A stretch of DNA of 64,000 nt from Roseiarcus sp050010035 (GTDB taxonomy: Bacteria; Pseudomonadota; Alphaproteobacteria; Rhizobiales; Beijerinckiaceae), in contig JBEKLU010000005.1 in NCBI GenBank assembly GCA_050010035.1, positions 29,376 to 93,375 of the forward strand, in the 5' to 3' direction. Positions 15,763-24,875 of this stretch are shown here, in pieces. The notes under the pieces were generated by a model. It did not search any database. It was not told the origin of the DNA and worked only from the letters and a program-made list of their open reading frames with translations. How positions within the stretch are numbered: the stretch's first letter is position 1; each line of letters starts with the position of its first letter. Made by a program: the position numbers and the translations under genes.

Positions 15763-17496
15763 ATGGCGAAAATCTATAGCATCGCGTCGGTGAGCCGTCG
15801 GCTTCTGCCGAACCATTGGGACCTGATCGCGCTCGCCGTGATCATGGCGGGTCTCGCCGCGGTTGCGCGCGCCTATCACGGCATCGCCGCGCCGCTGCCG
15901 CCGGCGAACGAGGCGGTGGTCTCGCTCGACTATGGCGAGCTGCCGTATTACGCGCTGCGCACGGCGCTGCGCATGTTCGCCGCGCTGGCGGCCTCGTTCG
16001 TGTTCACCTTCACCTACGCGACGCTGGCGGCCAAGAGCCGGCGGGCGGAAATGGTGCTGATCCCGGTTCTCGACATCCTGCAATCGGTGCCGATTCTCGG
16101 CTTCCTGTCGTTCACCGTGACGTTCTTCCTCGGGCTGTTCCCCGGCAACGTGCTCGGCGCGGAATGCGCGGCGATCTTTGCGGTCTTCACCAGCCAGGCC
16201 TGGAACATGGCCTTCTCGTTCTATCAGTCGCTGCGCACCGTGCCGCGCGATCTCGACGAGGTCGCGCGCGGCCTGCGCCTCACCGGCTGGCAAAAGTTCT
16301 GGCAGTTGGAGGCGCCCTTCGCGGTGCCCGGCCTCATCTGGAACACGATGATGTCGATGTCGGGCGGCTGGTTCTTCGTCGTCGCTTCCGAAGCGATCAC
16401 CGTCGGCGACACCACGATCACCTTGCCGGGCGTCGGCTCCTATATCGCCACGGCCAATAGCGCGGGACGGTGGGACGCCATTCTCGCCGCCGTGGTGACC
16501 ATGGCGATCGTCATTCTGCTCTACGATCAGTTGCTGTTCCGCCCGATCATCGCCTGGGCCGCGAAGTTCCGCGTCGAGCTGTCGGTCGGCCAGCAGGTCG
16601 AACGCTCCTGGGTGCTCGACCTTCTGCAGCGGACGCACTGGATCCGATTGGGTTTCCGCCCGATCTTCGCGGCGCTGCGCTCGGTGACCTTCTGGCGCCT
16701 GAGGTTTCCCAAATTTTTCCGCGCCGACGCGGTCGCGCCGACGCCGGCGGCCTCGCGCATTCTCGACGTCGCCTGGATCGTCATCGTCGTCGCCATGGCG
16801 CTGTGGGCGCTGTGGAGCGTCGTCGCCTATGTCGGCACGGAACTCGGATGGCCCGACGTCGTCGACGCCACGCTTCTCACCGTCTACACGCTGTTGCGCG
16901 TCGTCGTCCTGATGGCCGTGGCGACCATCTTCTGGGTGCCGATCAGCGTATGGATCGGCCTCCGGCCGCGCTGGGCGGAGGTGATTCAGCCGATCGCGCA
17001 GTTTCTCGCGGCGTTTCCGGTCAATCTGCTGTTCGGCGCCGCGGTCAGCCTGATATTGATGTTCAATCTCAATCCCGACATCTGGCTGAGCGTCCTCATC
17101 GTGTTCGGCACGCAATGGTACATCGTGTTCAACACCATCGGCGGCGCGGCGGCGTTTCCCAACGACCTGCGCGAGGCGGCGACGAACTTTCGCGTCCGCG
17201 GCTGGGACTGGTGGCGGCAGGTGATCCTGCCCGGCATCATGCCCTATTACATCACCGGCGCGATCACCGCCTCGGGCGGTTCGTGGAACGCCTCGATCGT
17301 CGCGGAATTGGTCAAATGGAAGGATCAAACGGTCACCGCCCACGGCGTCGGCGCCTATATCGCCGAGGCGACCGACAAGGGCGACTTCCCCAAGATCATC
17401 CTCGGCGTCGCGATCATGTCGATCTTCGTCACCCTGTTCAACCGACTGTTCTGGCGCCAGCTCTACGCTTACGCCGAGCGGCGGCTGCGGCTGTAA
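15763..17496 (+). CDS. ABC transporter permease with two fused membrane domains (NitT/TauT type)
   Basis: The 577-residue protein contains two consecutive binding-protein-dependent transport permease domains, each with about six membrane segments. EAA-loop signatures occur in DLDEVARGLRLTGWQKFWQLEAP (about 165-187, first half) and DLREAATNFRVRGWDWWRQVILP (about 468-490, second half). Fused double permeases of this kind pair with one ATPase, encoded 26 bases downstream. No periplasmic binding protein gene is adjacent, so substrate is unknown; relatives are labelled nitrate, sulfonate, taurine or bicarbonate transporters. In many relatives gltX is directly followed by gltA, so this pair looks inserted between them. 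Confidence 0.85.
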   Translation: MAKIYSIASVSRRLLPNHWDLIALAVIMAGLAAVARAYHGIAAPLPPANEAVVSLDYGELPYYALRTALRMFAALAASFVFTFTYATLAAKSRRAEMVLIPVLDILQSVPILGFLSFTVTFFLGLFPGNVLGAECAAIFAVFTSQAWNMAFSFYQSLRTVPRDLDEVARGLRLTGWQKFWQLEAPFAVPGLIWNTMMSMSGGWFFVVASEAITVGDTTITLPGVGSYIATANSAGRWDAILAAVVTMAIVILLYDQLLFRPIIAWAAKFRVELSVGQQVERSWVLDLLQRTHWIRLGFRPIFAALRSVTFWRLRFPKFFRADAVAPTPAASRILDVAWIVIVVAMALWALWSVVAYVGTELGWPDVVDATLLTVYTLLRVVVLMAVATIFWVPISVWIGLRPRWAEVIQPIAQFLAAFPVNLLFGAAVSLILMFNLNPDIWLSVLIVFGTQWYIVFNTIGGAAAFPNDLREAATNFRVRGWDWWRQVILPGIMPYYITGAITASGGSWNASIVAELVKWKDQTVTAHGVGAYIAEATDKGDFPKIILGVAIMSIFVTLFNRLFWRQLYAYAERRLRL

Positions 17497-17522
17497 CGCC
17501 CGATTTTCGAGAGGACAACGCC

Positions 17523-18836
17523 ATGCTCGACCCCGCTTCTACGGTGCTGCTCGACGTCAGCAATGTCTGCCAGACCTTCACCAAGGGCTCCGGCGAAATC
17601 GGCGCGCCGGTGCTGCAGGACGTTTCGCTGAGCCTCAAGACCGGCGAAATCGTCGCTCTGCTTGGCCGTTCCGGCTGCGGCAAGTCGACCCTGCTGCGCA
17701 TCATCTCCGGGCTGGCGCCCCCGACCTCGGGAAAGGTCAAGATCGCCGGCAAGCCGGTCGACGGTCCCGCCGAAGGCGTCGCGATGGTGTTCCAGAGCTT
17801 CGCGCTGTTCCCCTGGCTTTCCGTGCTCGACAACGTCGAGATCGGGCTCAGGGCGCAGGGCGTTCCGCCCGACGAAACGCGCAAGCGCGCCTTGCAGGCG
17901 ATCGACGTCATCGGCCTCGACGGCTTCGAATCCGCCTATCCGAAGGAGCTTTCGGGCGGCATGCGCCAGCGCGTCGGCTTCGCCCGCGCGCTGGTGGTGC
18001 AGCCGCAAATCCTGCTGATGGACGAGCCGTTCTCGGCGCTCGACGTGCTGACCGCGGAAACCTTGCGCACCGACCTGCTCGACCTCTGGCAGGAAGGGCG
18101 CATCCCGATCAAATCGATCCTGATGGTCACGCACAACATCGAGGAAGCGGTGCTGATGTGCGACCGCGTGCTGGTGCTGTCGTCGAACCCCGGGCGGATC
18201 GCGGCGGAAATCGCGATACCGCTTCCTCAGCCGCGCGACCGGCTCGATCCGGAGTTTCGCCAGCTCGTCGACAAAATCTACGCGCTGATGACGCAGCGCC
18301 CCGAGCCGATGCCGGCCGGCAGGGAAGCCGCCGCGCAAGCCGTCGGGCTCGGCCTGGCGCTGCCGCTGGTCTCCACCAACTCGCTCGCCGGCATGCTGGA
18401 GGAAATCGCCGGCCCGCCGTACAACGGCCAGGCCGACCTGCCGCATCTGGCCGACTCGCTGCAGCTCGAGATCGACGATCTCTTCCCGCTCGGCGAAACC
18501 TTGCAGCTGCTGCATCTGGCCGAATTCGCCGACGCCGACATCAAGCTCACCGCCGCCGGCAAGCGCTTCGTCGACATGGACGTCGATCAGCGCAAGAAGC
18601 TGTTCGGCGACCAGTTGCTCGCCAACATCCCCCTCGCCTCGCACATCAAGCGGGTGCTCGACGAGCGGCCGAGCCATCGCGCGCCGGCGACGCGCTTCCG
18701 CGAGGAGCTCGAGGACTACATGTCCGAGGACTACGCCGAGCGCACCCTGCGCGCGATCATCAACCTCAGCCGCTACGGCGAGCTCTTCGCTTACGACGAA
18801 AACGCGAACACTTTCAGCTACGAGAACCCGCAATAG
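17523..18836 (+). CDS. ABC transporter ATPase with C-terminal AAA-associated domain
   Basis: The start at 17523 follows AGAGGACAACGCC. A longer open frame upstream is an out-of-frame shadow of the permease. Residues 1 to about 260 form a NitT/TauT-type ATPase with Walker A GRSGCGKST, Q-loop VFQSFALFPW, signature LSGGMRQR and Walker B ILLMDEPFSALD, then VTHNIEEAV as the switch. Residues from about 290 to 437 form the extra AAA-associated C-terminal domain found in a subset of these ATPases, thought to be regulatory. It drives the double permease upstream. Substrate is not known. Confidence 0.87.
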   Translation: MLDPASTVLLDVSNVCQTFTKGSGEIGAPVLQDVSLSLKTGEIVALLGRSGCGKSTLLRIISGLAPPTSGKVKIAGKPVDGPAEGVAMVFQSFALFPWLSVLDNVEIGLRAQGVPPDETRKRALQAIDVIGLDGFESAYPKELSGGMRQRVGFARALVVQPQILLMDEPFSALDVLTAETLRTDLLDLWQEGRIPIKSILMVTHNIEEAVLMCDRVLVLSSNPGRIAAEIAIPLPQPRDRLDPEFRQLVDKIYALMTQRPEPMPAGREAAAQAVGLGLALPLVSTNSLAGMLEEIAGPPYNGQADLPHLADSLQLEIDDLFPLGETLQLLHLAEFADADIKLTAAGKRFVDMDVDQRKKLFGDQLLANIPLASHIKRVLDERPSHRAPATRFREELEDYMSEDYAERTLRAIINLSRYGELFAYDENANTFSYENPQ

Positions 18837-18954
18837 CGGGGTGAGGCGCGCGCCCCCTGCGTCTTTTTAATAGCTTGTCGCGTCGACCGCGATCCGGTAG
18901 CGTTTTGCGTTGCACAATCGCGCGTTCGGCGACGCGCGCCGGGGGAGAAGATCG

Positions 18955-20244
18955 ATGACCATAACGTCCGCAAGCCTCAAAATCGGCGAAAGCAACGTCG
19001 ACTTGTCGGTCAAGGCGGGAACCATCGGTCCCGCGGTGGTGGACATCGGCAAGCTCTACGGCCAGACTGGCATGTTCACCTTCGATCCGGGCTTCACTTC
19101 GACGGCGAGCACCGAATCGAAAATCACCTACATCGACGGCGACGCGGGCGTGCTGCTCCATCGCGGTTATCCCATCGAACAGGTCGCCGAGCACGGCGAT
19201 TTCCTCGAGACCTGCTATCTCCTCCTCTACGGCGAATTGCCGACCGCCTCGCAAAAGTCCGACTTCGACTATCGCGTCTCGCGCCACACCATGGTGCACG
19301 AACAGATGGCGCGGTTTTTCCAGGGCTTCCGCCGCGACGCGCACCCGATGTCGGTGATGGTGGCGTGCGTCGGCGCGCTCGCCGCGTTCTACAACGACTC
19401 CACCGACATCACCGACGAACGCCAGCGGATGGTCGCCTCGATTCGCATGATCGCGAAGGTGCCGACCCTCGCCGCCATGGCGTACAAGTATTCGATCGGC
19501 CAGCCCTTCGTTTATCCGAAGAACGAGCTCGACTACGCCTCGAATTTCCTGCGCATGTGCTTCGCTGTGCCGTGCGAGGACTACAAGGTCAACAAGGTTC
19601 TGGCGCGCGCGCTGGACCGCATCTTCATCCTGCACGCCGACCACGAACAGAACGCCTCCACCTCGACGGTGCGCCTGGCCGGCTCGTCGGGCGCCAATCC
19701 GTTCGCCTGCATCGCCGCCGGCATCGCCTGCCTGTGGGGCCCCGCGCACGGCGGCGCCAACGAAGCGGCGCTGAAGATGCTCGGCGAGATCGGCTCGGTC
19801 GCCAACATCCCCAAGTACATCGCCAAGGCCAAGGACAAGAACGATCCGTTCCGCCTCATGGGCTTCGGCCATCGCGTCTACAAGAACTACGATCCGCGCG
19901 CCAAGATCATGCAGCGGACCGCGCACGACGTGCTCGCCGAGGTCGGCGCCAAGGACGATCCGTTGCTCGACGTCGCGATGGAGCTGGAGCGCATCGCGCT
20001 GCACGACGAGTATTTCATCGAGAAGAAGCTCTATCCGAACATCGACTTCTATTCGGGCATCACGCTGAAGGCGATGGGCTTCCCGACTGCCATGTTCACT
20101 GTGTTGTTCGCGGTGGCGCGCACCGTCGGCTGGATCGCCCAATGGAAGGAAATGATCGAGGACCCGCACCAGAAGATCGGTCGCCCGCGCCAGCTCTACA
20201 CCGGCGCCCAGCGCCGCGAATACAAGCCGATGGGCAACCGCTGA
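18955..20244 (+). CDS. gltA: Citrate synthase
   Basis: The 429-residue product matches type II (hexameric, NADH-sensitive) citrate synthases, condensing acetyl-CoA and oxaloacetate at the entry of the TCA cycle. The start at 18955 follows GGGGGAGAAG; an upstream in-frame ATG at 18910 lacks such a site. Conserved parts are DGDAGVLLHRGYPIEQVAEH, the active-site region LHADHEQNASTSTVRLAGSS, LWGPAHGGANEAAL and GFGHRVYKNYDPRA. It converges on lpxB across only 21 bases. The gltA/lpxB convergence is typical of Rhizobiales. Confidence 0.95.
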   Translation: MTITSASLKIGESNVDLSVKAGTIGPAVVDIGKLYGQTGMFTFDPGFTSTASTESKITYIDGDAGVLLHRGYPIEQVAEHGDFLETCYLLLYGELPTASQKSDFDYRVSRHTMVHEQMARFFQGFRRDAHPMSVMVACVGALAAFYNDSTDITDERQRMVASIRMIAKVPTLAAMAYKYSIGQPFVYPKNELDYASNFLRMCFAVPCEDYKVNKVLARALDRIFILHADHEQNASTSTVRLAGSSGANPFACIAAGIACLWGPAHGGANEAALKMLGEIGSVANIPKYIAKAKDKNDPFRLMGFGHRVYKNYDPRAKIMQRTAHDVLAEVGAKDDPLLDVAMELERIALHDEYFIEKKLYPNIDFYSGITLKAMGFPTAMFTVLFAVARTVGWIAQWKEMIEDPHQKIGRPRQLYTGAQRREYKPMGNR

Positions 20245-20265
20245 CGAACGCCCTCGAGGCGAAGC

Positions 20266-21444
20266 CTACCCCACTCGCGCCCCAATCGTCGCCAGCACTT
20301 CGCGCGCCGCGCGCGCGCTCGGGGCGCCGTCGGCGGCGCCGAGCATCAGCGCGTCGAGCCTGGCGAGCGCGGCGAGTTGCCCCTGGCGGGCCGCCCCGTC
20401 GCGCAGGAGGCCGGCGAGCGCCCCGGCCAGGTTTTGCGGCGTGCAATCCCCTTGCAGAATTTCCGGGATCGCGCGCTCGCCGAGGATGAGGTTGGGCAGC
20501 AGGATCGACGACGGCAGCTTGATGAAATACTTGAGCTGCTCCTCGAGGCGCGACACCTTGTAGGCGCCGACCATCGGCACGCCGGCGAGCGCCAGCTCCA
20601 GCGTCACCGTCCCCGAAGCGGCCAGCGCGGCGTGCGCGACGCGAAAGGCGGCGAGCTTGGCGGCCTCGCCGACCTCGACGCGCGGCGCGACCGGCCACTT
20701 CGCGGCGCGCGCGCGCACTTCGCTCTCGACGTGCGGCAGGGTCGGCAGGACGATCTCCAACGGGCCGTGATCGCGCGCCAGAAGCGCCAGCGCGCCGCCG
20801 AAATCGTCCATCATCCGCGCGATCACCGAGCGGCGCGAGCCCGGCAGCGCGACCAGGAGCGGCGGCTCGGCGGCGCGGCGTCGCGCCTCTTCGGCGCCGG
20901 GGCGCAATTCGCCTAGGCGCTCGATCAGGGGATGGCCGACGTAGACGCAGCGCGGCCCGCCGAGCCGCGCGTGCGCGGCGGGCTCGAAGGGCAGCAGCGC
21001 CAGCACGCAATCGACATAGGCGCGCATCGCCCGGGCGCGCCGCGGCCGCCACGCCCAAACCGAAGGGCTGACGTAGTCGATGACCGGCAGATCGGGCAGG
21101 ACGCGCCGCACGCGCCGCGCCACGCGATGGGTGAAGTCGGGGCTGTCGATGATGACGAGCGCGTCGGGGCGCTCGGCGACGACCGCTTCGGCGGTCTGGC
21201 GAATCCTCGCCAGCACGGTCGGCAGTCTCGCCAGGACCGGCAGGAAACCCATCACCGCGATGTCGCCGAGCGGAAACAGGCTCTTAAGCCCTTCGGCCTC
21301 CATCGCCTCGCCGCCGACGCCGCTGAATTCGATCGCTCCGCCGGTCGCCTCGCGCAACGCCCGCATCAGCTTGAAGCCGAGCTGGTCGCCCGAATGCTCG
21401 CCCACGATCAGCGCGAGGCGCAGGGCTCGCGTCGGCGCGCTCAT
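20266..21444 (-). CDS. lpxB: Lipid-A-disaccharide synthase
   Basis: The 392-residue glycosyltransferase (GT19 family) joins UDP-2,3-diacylglucosamine and lipid X to form lipid A disaccharide at the inner membrane. Recognisable parts are the N-terminal LALIVGEHSGDQLG, the VIIDSPDF motif, VIDYVSPSVWAWRPRRA and the C-terminal SGTVTLELALAGVPMVGAYK. It begins at 21444 with a 4-base ATGA overlap with the lpxI stop, so it is translationally coupled as the last gene of the lipid A block. Confidence 0.95.
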   Translation of the reverse strand: MSAPTRALRLALIVGEHSGDQLGFKLMRALREATGGAIEFSGVGGEAMEAEGLKSLFPLGDIAVMGFLPVLARLPTVLARIRQTAEAVVAERPDALVIIDSPDFTHRVARRVRRVLPDLPVIDYVSPSVWAWRPRRARAMRAYVDCVLALLPFEPAAHARLGGPRCVYVGHPLIERLGELRPGAEEARRRAAEPPLLVALPGSRRSVIARMMDDFGGALALLARDHGPLEIVLPTLPHVESEVRARAAKWPVAPRVEVGEAAKLAAFRVAHAALAASGTVTLELALAGVPMVGAYKVSRLEEQLKYFIKLPSSILLPNLILGERAIPEILQGDCTPQNLAGALAGLLRDGAARQGQLAALARLDALMLGAADGAPSARAAREVLATIGARVG

Positions 21445-22289
21445 GGCGCGATGCCGAAGACGAACAGGCCGGCCTCGTCGGCGGCGCGCGAGAACGCCTG
21501 GCGCTCGGCGACGAGAACCTGGCCCGCGGCGAGCGCGACGCCCTGCAACTGCGCGCGGCGCGCCGCTTCGATGGTCTTCGGGCCGACGGCCGGCATGTCG
21601 AGGCGCAAGTCCTGACCGCGCTTGGGCGCCTTGACGAAGACGCCCGCCGGCCCGTGGAAGCGCAGGCGCCGCGAGGCCCTGAGGTCCGCGACGCGCGCCA
21701 ACATCGCGTCGGTGCCCTCGGCAGCCTCGATGGCGATGACGCGCGCGTTGGCGACGACGACGCCCTGCCCGGCGTCGAAAGGCGACAGGGCGGCGATGAG
21801 AGCGGCGCCGACGCGCGCGTCGGCTTCGGCCTCGCGCGAGGCGGCGCGGGCGCCGATCGGCCCCATGGGCGCCAACAGTTGCGGCGCGACTTCATGCGCG
21901 CCGACGACGCGCAGGCCCTCGCGCTCGAAGATCGCGGCGACGCCGACGAGCAGACGGTTGTCGCCGCCGCGAAACAACTGCGCGAGCTCCGGCGCGCGCT
22001 TCACCGCGCCCCAGTCGAAACGCAAGTCGGCGAATTCCGGACGGGTCATCGCGCCGACGACGGCGATGTCGGCGATCGCGCGCTCCTTGAGCGCGCCGAA
22101 CAGCTTGCCGATCTGGCCCATATGCACCCAGACATGCGCGAACGCCTCGATCCCCGGATCGGAGGCGCCGACGATTCCGACGAGGAAGGGCGCGCGGCCG
22201 CCCGCCTGCGCGGCGCGCGCGACCTCGAGGGGAAAACCGCCGCCGCCGCAGAGAATGGCGAGCGGGCGCGCTTCGCCCCGCCCGTTCAA
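21441..22289 (-). CDS. lpxI: UDP-2,3-diacylglucosamine pyrophosphatase LpxI
   Basis: LpxI is the alphaproteobacterial replacement for LpxH and cleaves UDP-2,3-diacylglucosamine to lipid X. The 282-residue protein shows LAILCGGGGFPLEVARAA at the N-terminus, a central AHEVAPQLLAPMGPIG, then the C-terminal QGVVVANARVIAIEAAEGTD and LRLDMPAVGPKTIE signatures. No ATG or GTG is suitably placed. The best start is TTG at 22289, which overlaps the lpxA stop as TTGA, and this fits the tight coupling of the block. The end overlaps the lpxB start by 4 bases. Confidence 0.92.
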   Translation of the reverse strand: MNGRGEARPLAILCGGGGFPLEVARAAQAGGRAPFLVGIVGASDPGIEAFAHVWVHMGQIGKLFGALKERAIADIAVVGAMTRPEFADLRFDWGAVKRAPELAQLFRGGDNRLLVGVAAIFEREGLRVVGAHEVAPQLLAPMGPIGARAASREAEADARVGAALIAALSPFDAGQGVVVANARVIAIEAAEGTDAMLARVADLRASRRLRFHGPAGVFVKAPKRGQDLRLDMPAVGPKTIEAARRAQLQGVALAAGQVLVAERQAFSRAADEAGLFVFGIAP

Positions 22290-23125
22290 GCCTCGTCTTC
22301 CCGGCCCGCGCGCGGCACGCAGATCGCGCGCTCGCCGCCCTCCCGCAGGAACGCGACGATCTGCTGCACGGCCTTCGCATGCGGAAAGGCTGCGGCGACG
22401 TCTTCGGCGCGCTCCTTGAGCGTGCCCTTGAGCGCGAACAACTGCTTGTAGGCGCGGCGCAGGTCGTGGATCGCCTCGTGCGAAAAGCCGCGGCGTTTGA
22501 GGCCGACGAAATTGAGCCCGGCGAGCGCGGCGCGATTGCCGAGCGCGATGCCGAAGGGAATGATGTCGTTTTCGACACCCGCGAGGCCGCCGACGAAGGC
22601 GTGCGCGCCGATGCGCACGAACTGGTGCGCCGCCGATCCGCCGCTCAGAATGGCGAAATCTCCGACCTGGCAGTGCCCGCCGAGCATGACGTTGTTGGAG
22701 AGGATGACGTCCTCGCCGATGCGGCAGTCGTGCGCGACGTGCGCGTTGGCGAGAAAGACGCAGCGCGCCCCGACGATGGTGCGCGAGCCGCCGCCGGCAG
22801 TGCCCGGATTCATCGTCACGCCTTCGCGGATGACGCAGTCCTCGCCGATCGTCAGGCTCACCCGTTCGCCGCGGTACTTGAGATCCTGCGGTTCGTGGCC
22901 GATCGAGGCGAAGGGGAAGACGCGGGTGCGCGCGCCGATCTCGGTGACGCCCGCCACGCTCACGTGCGAGATCAATCGCACGCCCTCGCCGAGCGTCGCC
23001 TCGGGGCCGACGTGGCAAAACGGGCCGACGCGAACGCCGGCGCCGAGGCGCGCGCCCGGTTCGACGCAGGCGCTGGTATGAACGACGACGTCCCGCGGCG
23101 CGGCGTCGCTTGCTGCCACGCTCAT
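22286..23125 (-). CDS. lpxA: UDP-N-acetylglucosamine acyltransferase
   Basis: The 279-residue left-handed beta-helix enzyme catalyses the first step of lipid A synthesis. Hexapeptide repeats run through residues 10-190, with GHEPQDLKYRGE and the catalytic-His region ANAHVAHDCRIGEDV. The helical C-terminal domain follows (GLNFVGLKRRGFSHEAIHDL). The start at 23125 overlaps the fabZ stop by 4 bases; a longer open frame upstream is a shadow of fabZ. Acyl-chain length, set by a few residues in the helix, cannot be judged by eye. Confidence 0.95.
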   Translation of the reverse strand: MSVAASDAAPRDVVVHTSACVEPGARLGAGVRVGPFCHVGPEATLGEGVRLISHVSVAGVTEIGARTRVFPFASIGHEPQDLKYRGERVSLTIGEDCVIREGVTMNPGTAGGGSRTIVGARCVFLANAHVAHDCRIGEDVILSNNVMLGGHCQVGDFAILSGGSAAHQFVRIGAHAFVGGLAGVENDIIPFGIALGNRAALAGLNFVGLKRRGFSHEAIHDLRRAYKQLFALKGTLKERAEDVAAAFPHAKAVQQIVAFLREGGERAICVPRAGREDEA

Positions 23126-23598
23126 TCGTCCACCAGCATCGCGGAAACGTTGGCTTCGCAGACCAGCGTTCCCTCGACCCTGGCCTCGCCGCGGAACCAC
23201 CACATGTTTCGGCGCTTGGCGGTTCGCGTCATCTGGTACTTGACTTGATCGCCCGGCTGGACGGGCTTGCGGAACTTGGCCTTGTCGACCGTCATGAGAT
23301 AGACGAGGCTCGGTTTGGCGAGAGCCGGCCGGCTCGCTATGCACAAAGCGCCCGCCGTCTGCGCCATGCCCTCGATCAGCAGAACCCCGGGCATGATCGG
23401 CCGCCCGGGGAAATGACCCTGGAAATGCGGCTCGTTGAACGTCACGTTCTTGATCCCGACGCCGTACTCGTCGCCACGCGCCTCGACGATGCGATCGACG
23501 AGCAAGAACGGATAGCGATGCGGCAGGTGGGCGAGCAGCCGCTGGATATCGTAAGCCTCTAGGGTTCGCCCCGAAGCATCGTTCATTACGCCCTCCAT
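23122..23598 (-). CDS. fabZ: 3-hydroxyacyl-ACP dehydratase FabZ
   Basis: The 158-residue hot-dog-fold enzyme dehydrates 3-hydroxyacyl-ACP in fatty acid elongation and competes with LpxA for the same substrate, which explains the coupled gene order. The signature HRYPFLLVDRIVE and the active-site segment HFPGRPIMPGVLLIEGMAQ are intact. The start may be 23598 or a second ATG four codons later. The 168 bases between fabZ and lpxD are non-coding. Confidence 0.94.
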   Translation of the reverse strand: MEGVMNDASGRTLEAYDIQRLLAHLPHRYPFLLVDRIVEARGDEYGVGIKNVTFNEPHFQGHFPGRPIMPGVLLIEGMAQTAGALCIASRPALAKPSLVYLMTVDKAKFRKPVQPGDQVKYQMTRTAKRRNMWWFRGEARVEGTLVCEANVSAMLVDE

Positions 23599-23766
23599 TC
23601 GCGCCAGCGAGGGCCAATGCCCGGTCCCCGGCCCTTCGTCAACCCTTGCGCGGCTCTCGCACGCCCAAAGAGCGTCGGGAACATGCGAAAATCGGTTTTC
23701 CCGGAAGAAAAGAGAAGCCGCCGATGGGCTTCGCGCGGCCGCCGGCCGCCCCTCGCCGCGCCCGCC

Positions 23767-24873
23767 CTAACCCGCTCCGGGCTCGCGCGAGTTGGAGCCG
23801 CCGGCCAGCTTCCTGACCGCCGCCACTTCGCGGAAGAACTCGCGCAACGGTCGGGCCGGCGCGCCGCTCCATCGCTCGCCGGCGGGAACGTCGCTCATGA
23901 CGCCGGCTTGCGCCGCGATCTGCGCCCCGGCGCCGATTTCGAGGTGGCCCGTCAGGCCGGCCTGACCGCCGAGGGCGGCGAAGTCGCCGATCACGGTCGA
24001 ACCCGAAACGCCGGACTGCGCGACGAGAACGCAATGGCGCCCGACGACGACGTTGTGGCCGATCTGCACGAGGTTGTCGATCTTGGTTCCCTCGCCGATG
24101 ATCGTGTCGCGATTGGCGCCGCGGTCGATCGTCGCGCCCGCGCCGATCTCGACGTCGTCCTGGATGATCACGCGGCCGACCTGCGGCACCTTGAGATGCC
24201 CGCCGGGACTCATCGCGAAGCCGAAGCCGTCCTGGCCGATGCGCGCGCCGGGATGGATGATCACGCGATCGCCGACGAGCGCGCAGACGATCGACGCGAG
24301 CGCGCCCACGACGCTGTCGCGTCCGATGCGCACCTGCGGGCCGATCACCGCGTTGGCGCCGATCACGGCGCGCGCGCCGATCTCGGCGCCCGGCCCGATC
24401 ACCGCGCCGGGGTCGACGATCACCCCGGGCTCGAGCCGGGCCGTGGAATGAACGCTGGCGGCGGGCGAAACGCCGACTTCGCCGAACGTCGAGCGCGGCC
24501 GCACCGCTTGCGGGTAGAGCCGCGCCATCACTGCGGCCATCGCGCGATAGGGCTGGGGCGTCGTCAGCGCAGCGCAGCCGGCCGGCGCCTCGGCGGCGTA
24601 GCGCGGCGCGACCAGGACCGCCGCGGCGCGCGTCGCCTTGAAGTCGTCGAGGTAGCGGGGATTGTCGAGAAAGGCGAGGTCGTCGGGGCCGGCCTCGTCG
24701 AGCGCGGCGACGTCGCGAACGATCCGGCCGGCGTCGGCGCCCTCGCTCAGGGCCGCGCCGGTCCATTGCGCGACCTCACGAAGCGTCGGCGCGGCCGCCA
24801 GCGGGAAAAAGCTGATTTTCGCCAAGGCCGGATGTCTTTTCCTAGAACCGCAGGTGTCTATGTCGGTGCGCAC
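23767..24873 (-). CDS. lpxD: UDP-3-O-acylglucosamine N-acyltransferase
   Basis: LpxD adds the N-linked acyl chain in the third step of lipid A synthesis. After an N-terminal uridine-binding region come many hexapeptide repeats, including IGRDSVVGALASIVCALVG, then GFGFAMSPGGHLKVPQ and the catalytic region DNLVQIGHNVVVG. The given start is a GTG at 24873 (368 residues). A TTG at 24825 would give 352 residues, closer to family size, and would begin just before the conserved ISFFPLA; the true start is uncertain. The gene's 5' end abuts the palindromic repeat that begins at 24876. Confidence 0.92.
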   Translation of the reverse strand: MRTDIDTCGSRKRHPALAKISFFPLAAAPTLREVAQWTGAALSEGADAGRIVRDVAALDEAGPDDLAFLDNPRYLDDFKATRAAAVLVAPRYAAEAPAGCAALTTPQPYRAMAAVMARLYPQAVRPRSTFGEVGVSPAASVHSTARLEPGVIVDPGAVIGPGAEIGARAVIGANAVIGPQVRIGRDSVVGALASIVCALVGDRVIIHPGARIGQDGFGFAMSPGGHLKVPQVGRVIIQDDVEIGAGATIDRGANRDTIIGEGTKIDNLVQIGHNVVVGRHCVLVAQSGVSGSTVIGDFAALGGQAGLTGHLEIGAGAQIAAQAGVMSDVPAGERWSGAPARPLREFFREVAAVRKLAGGSNSREPGAG

Positions 24874-24875
24874 CC

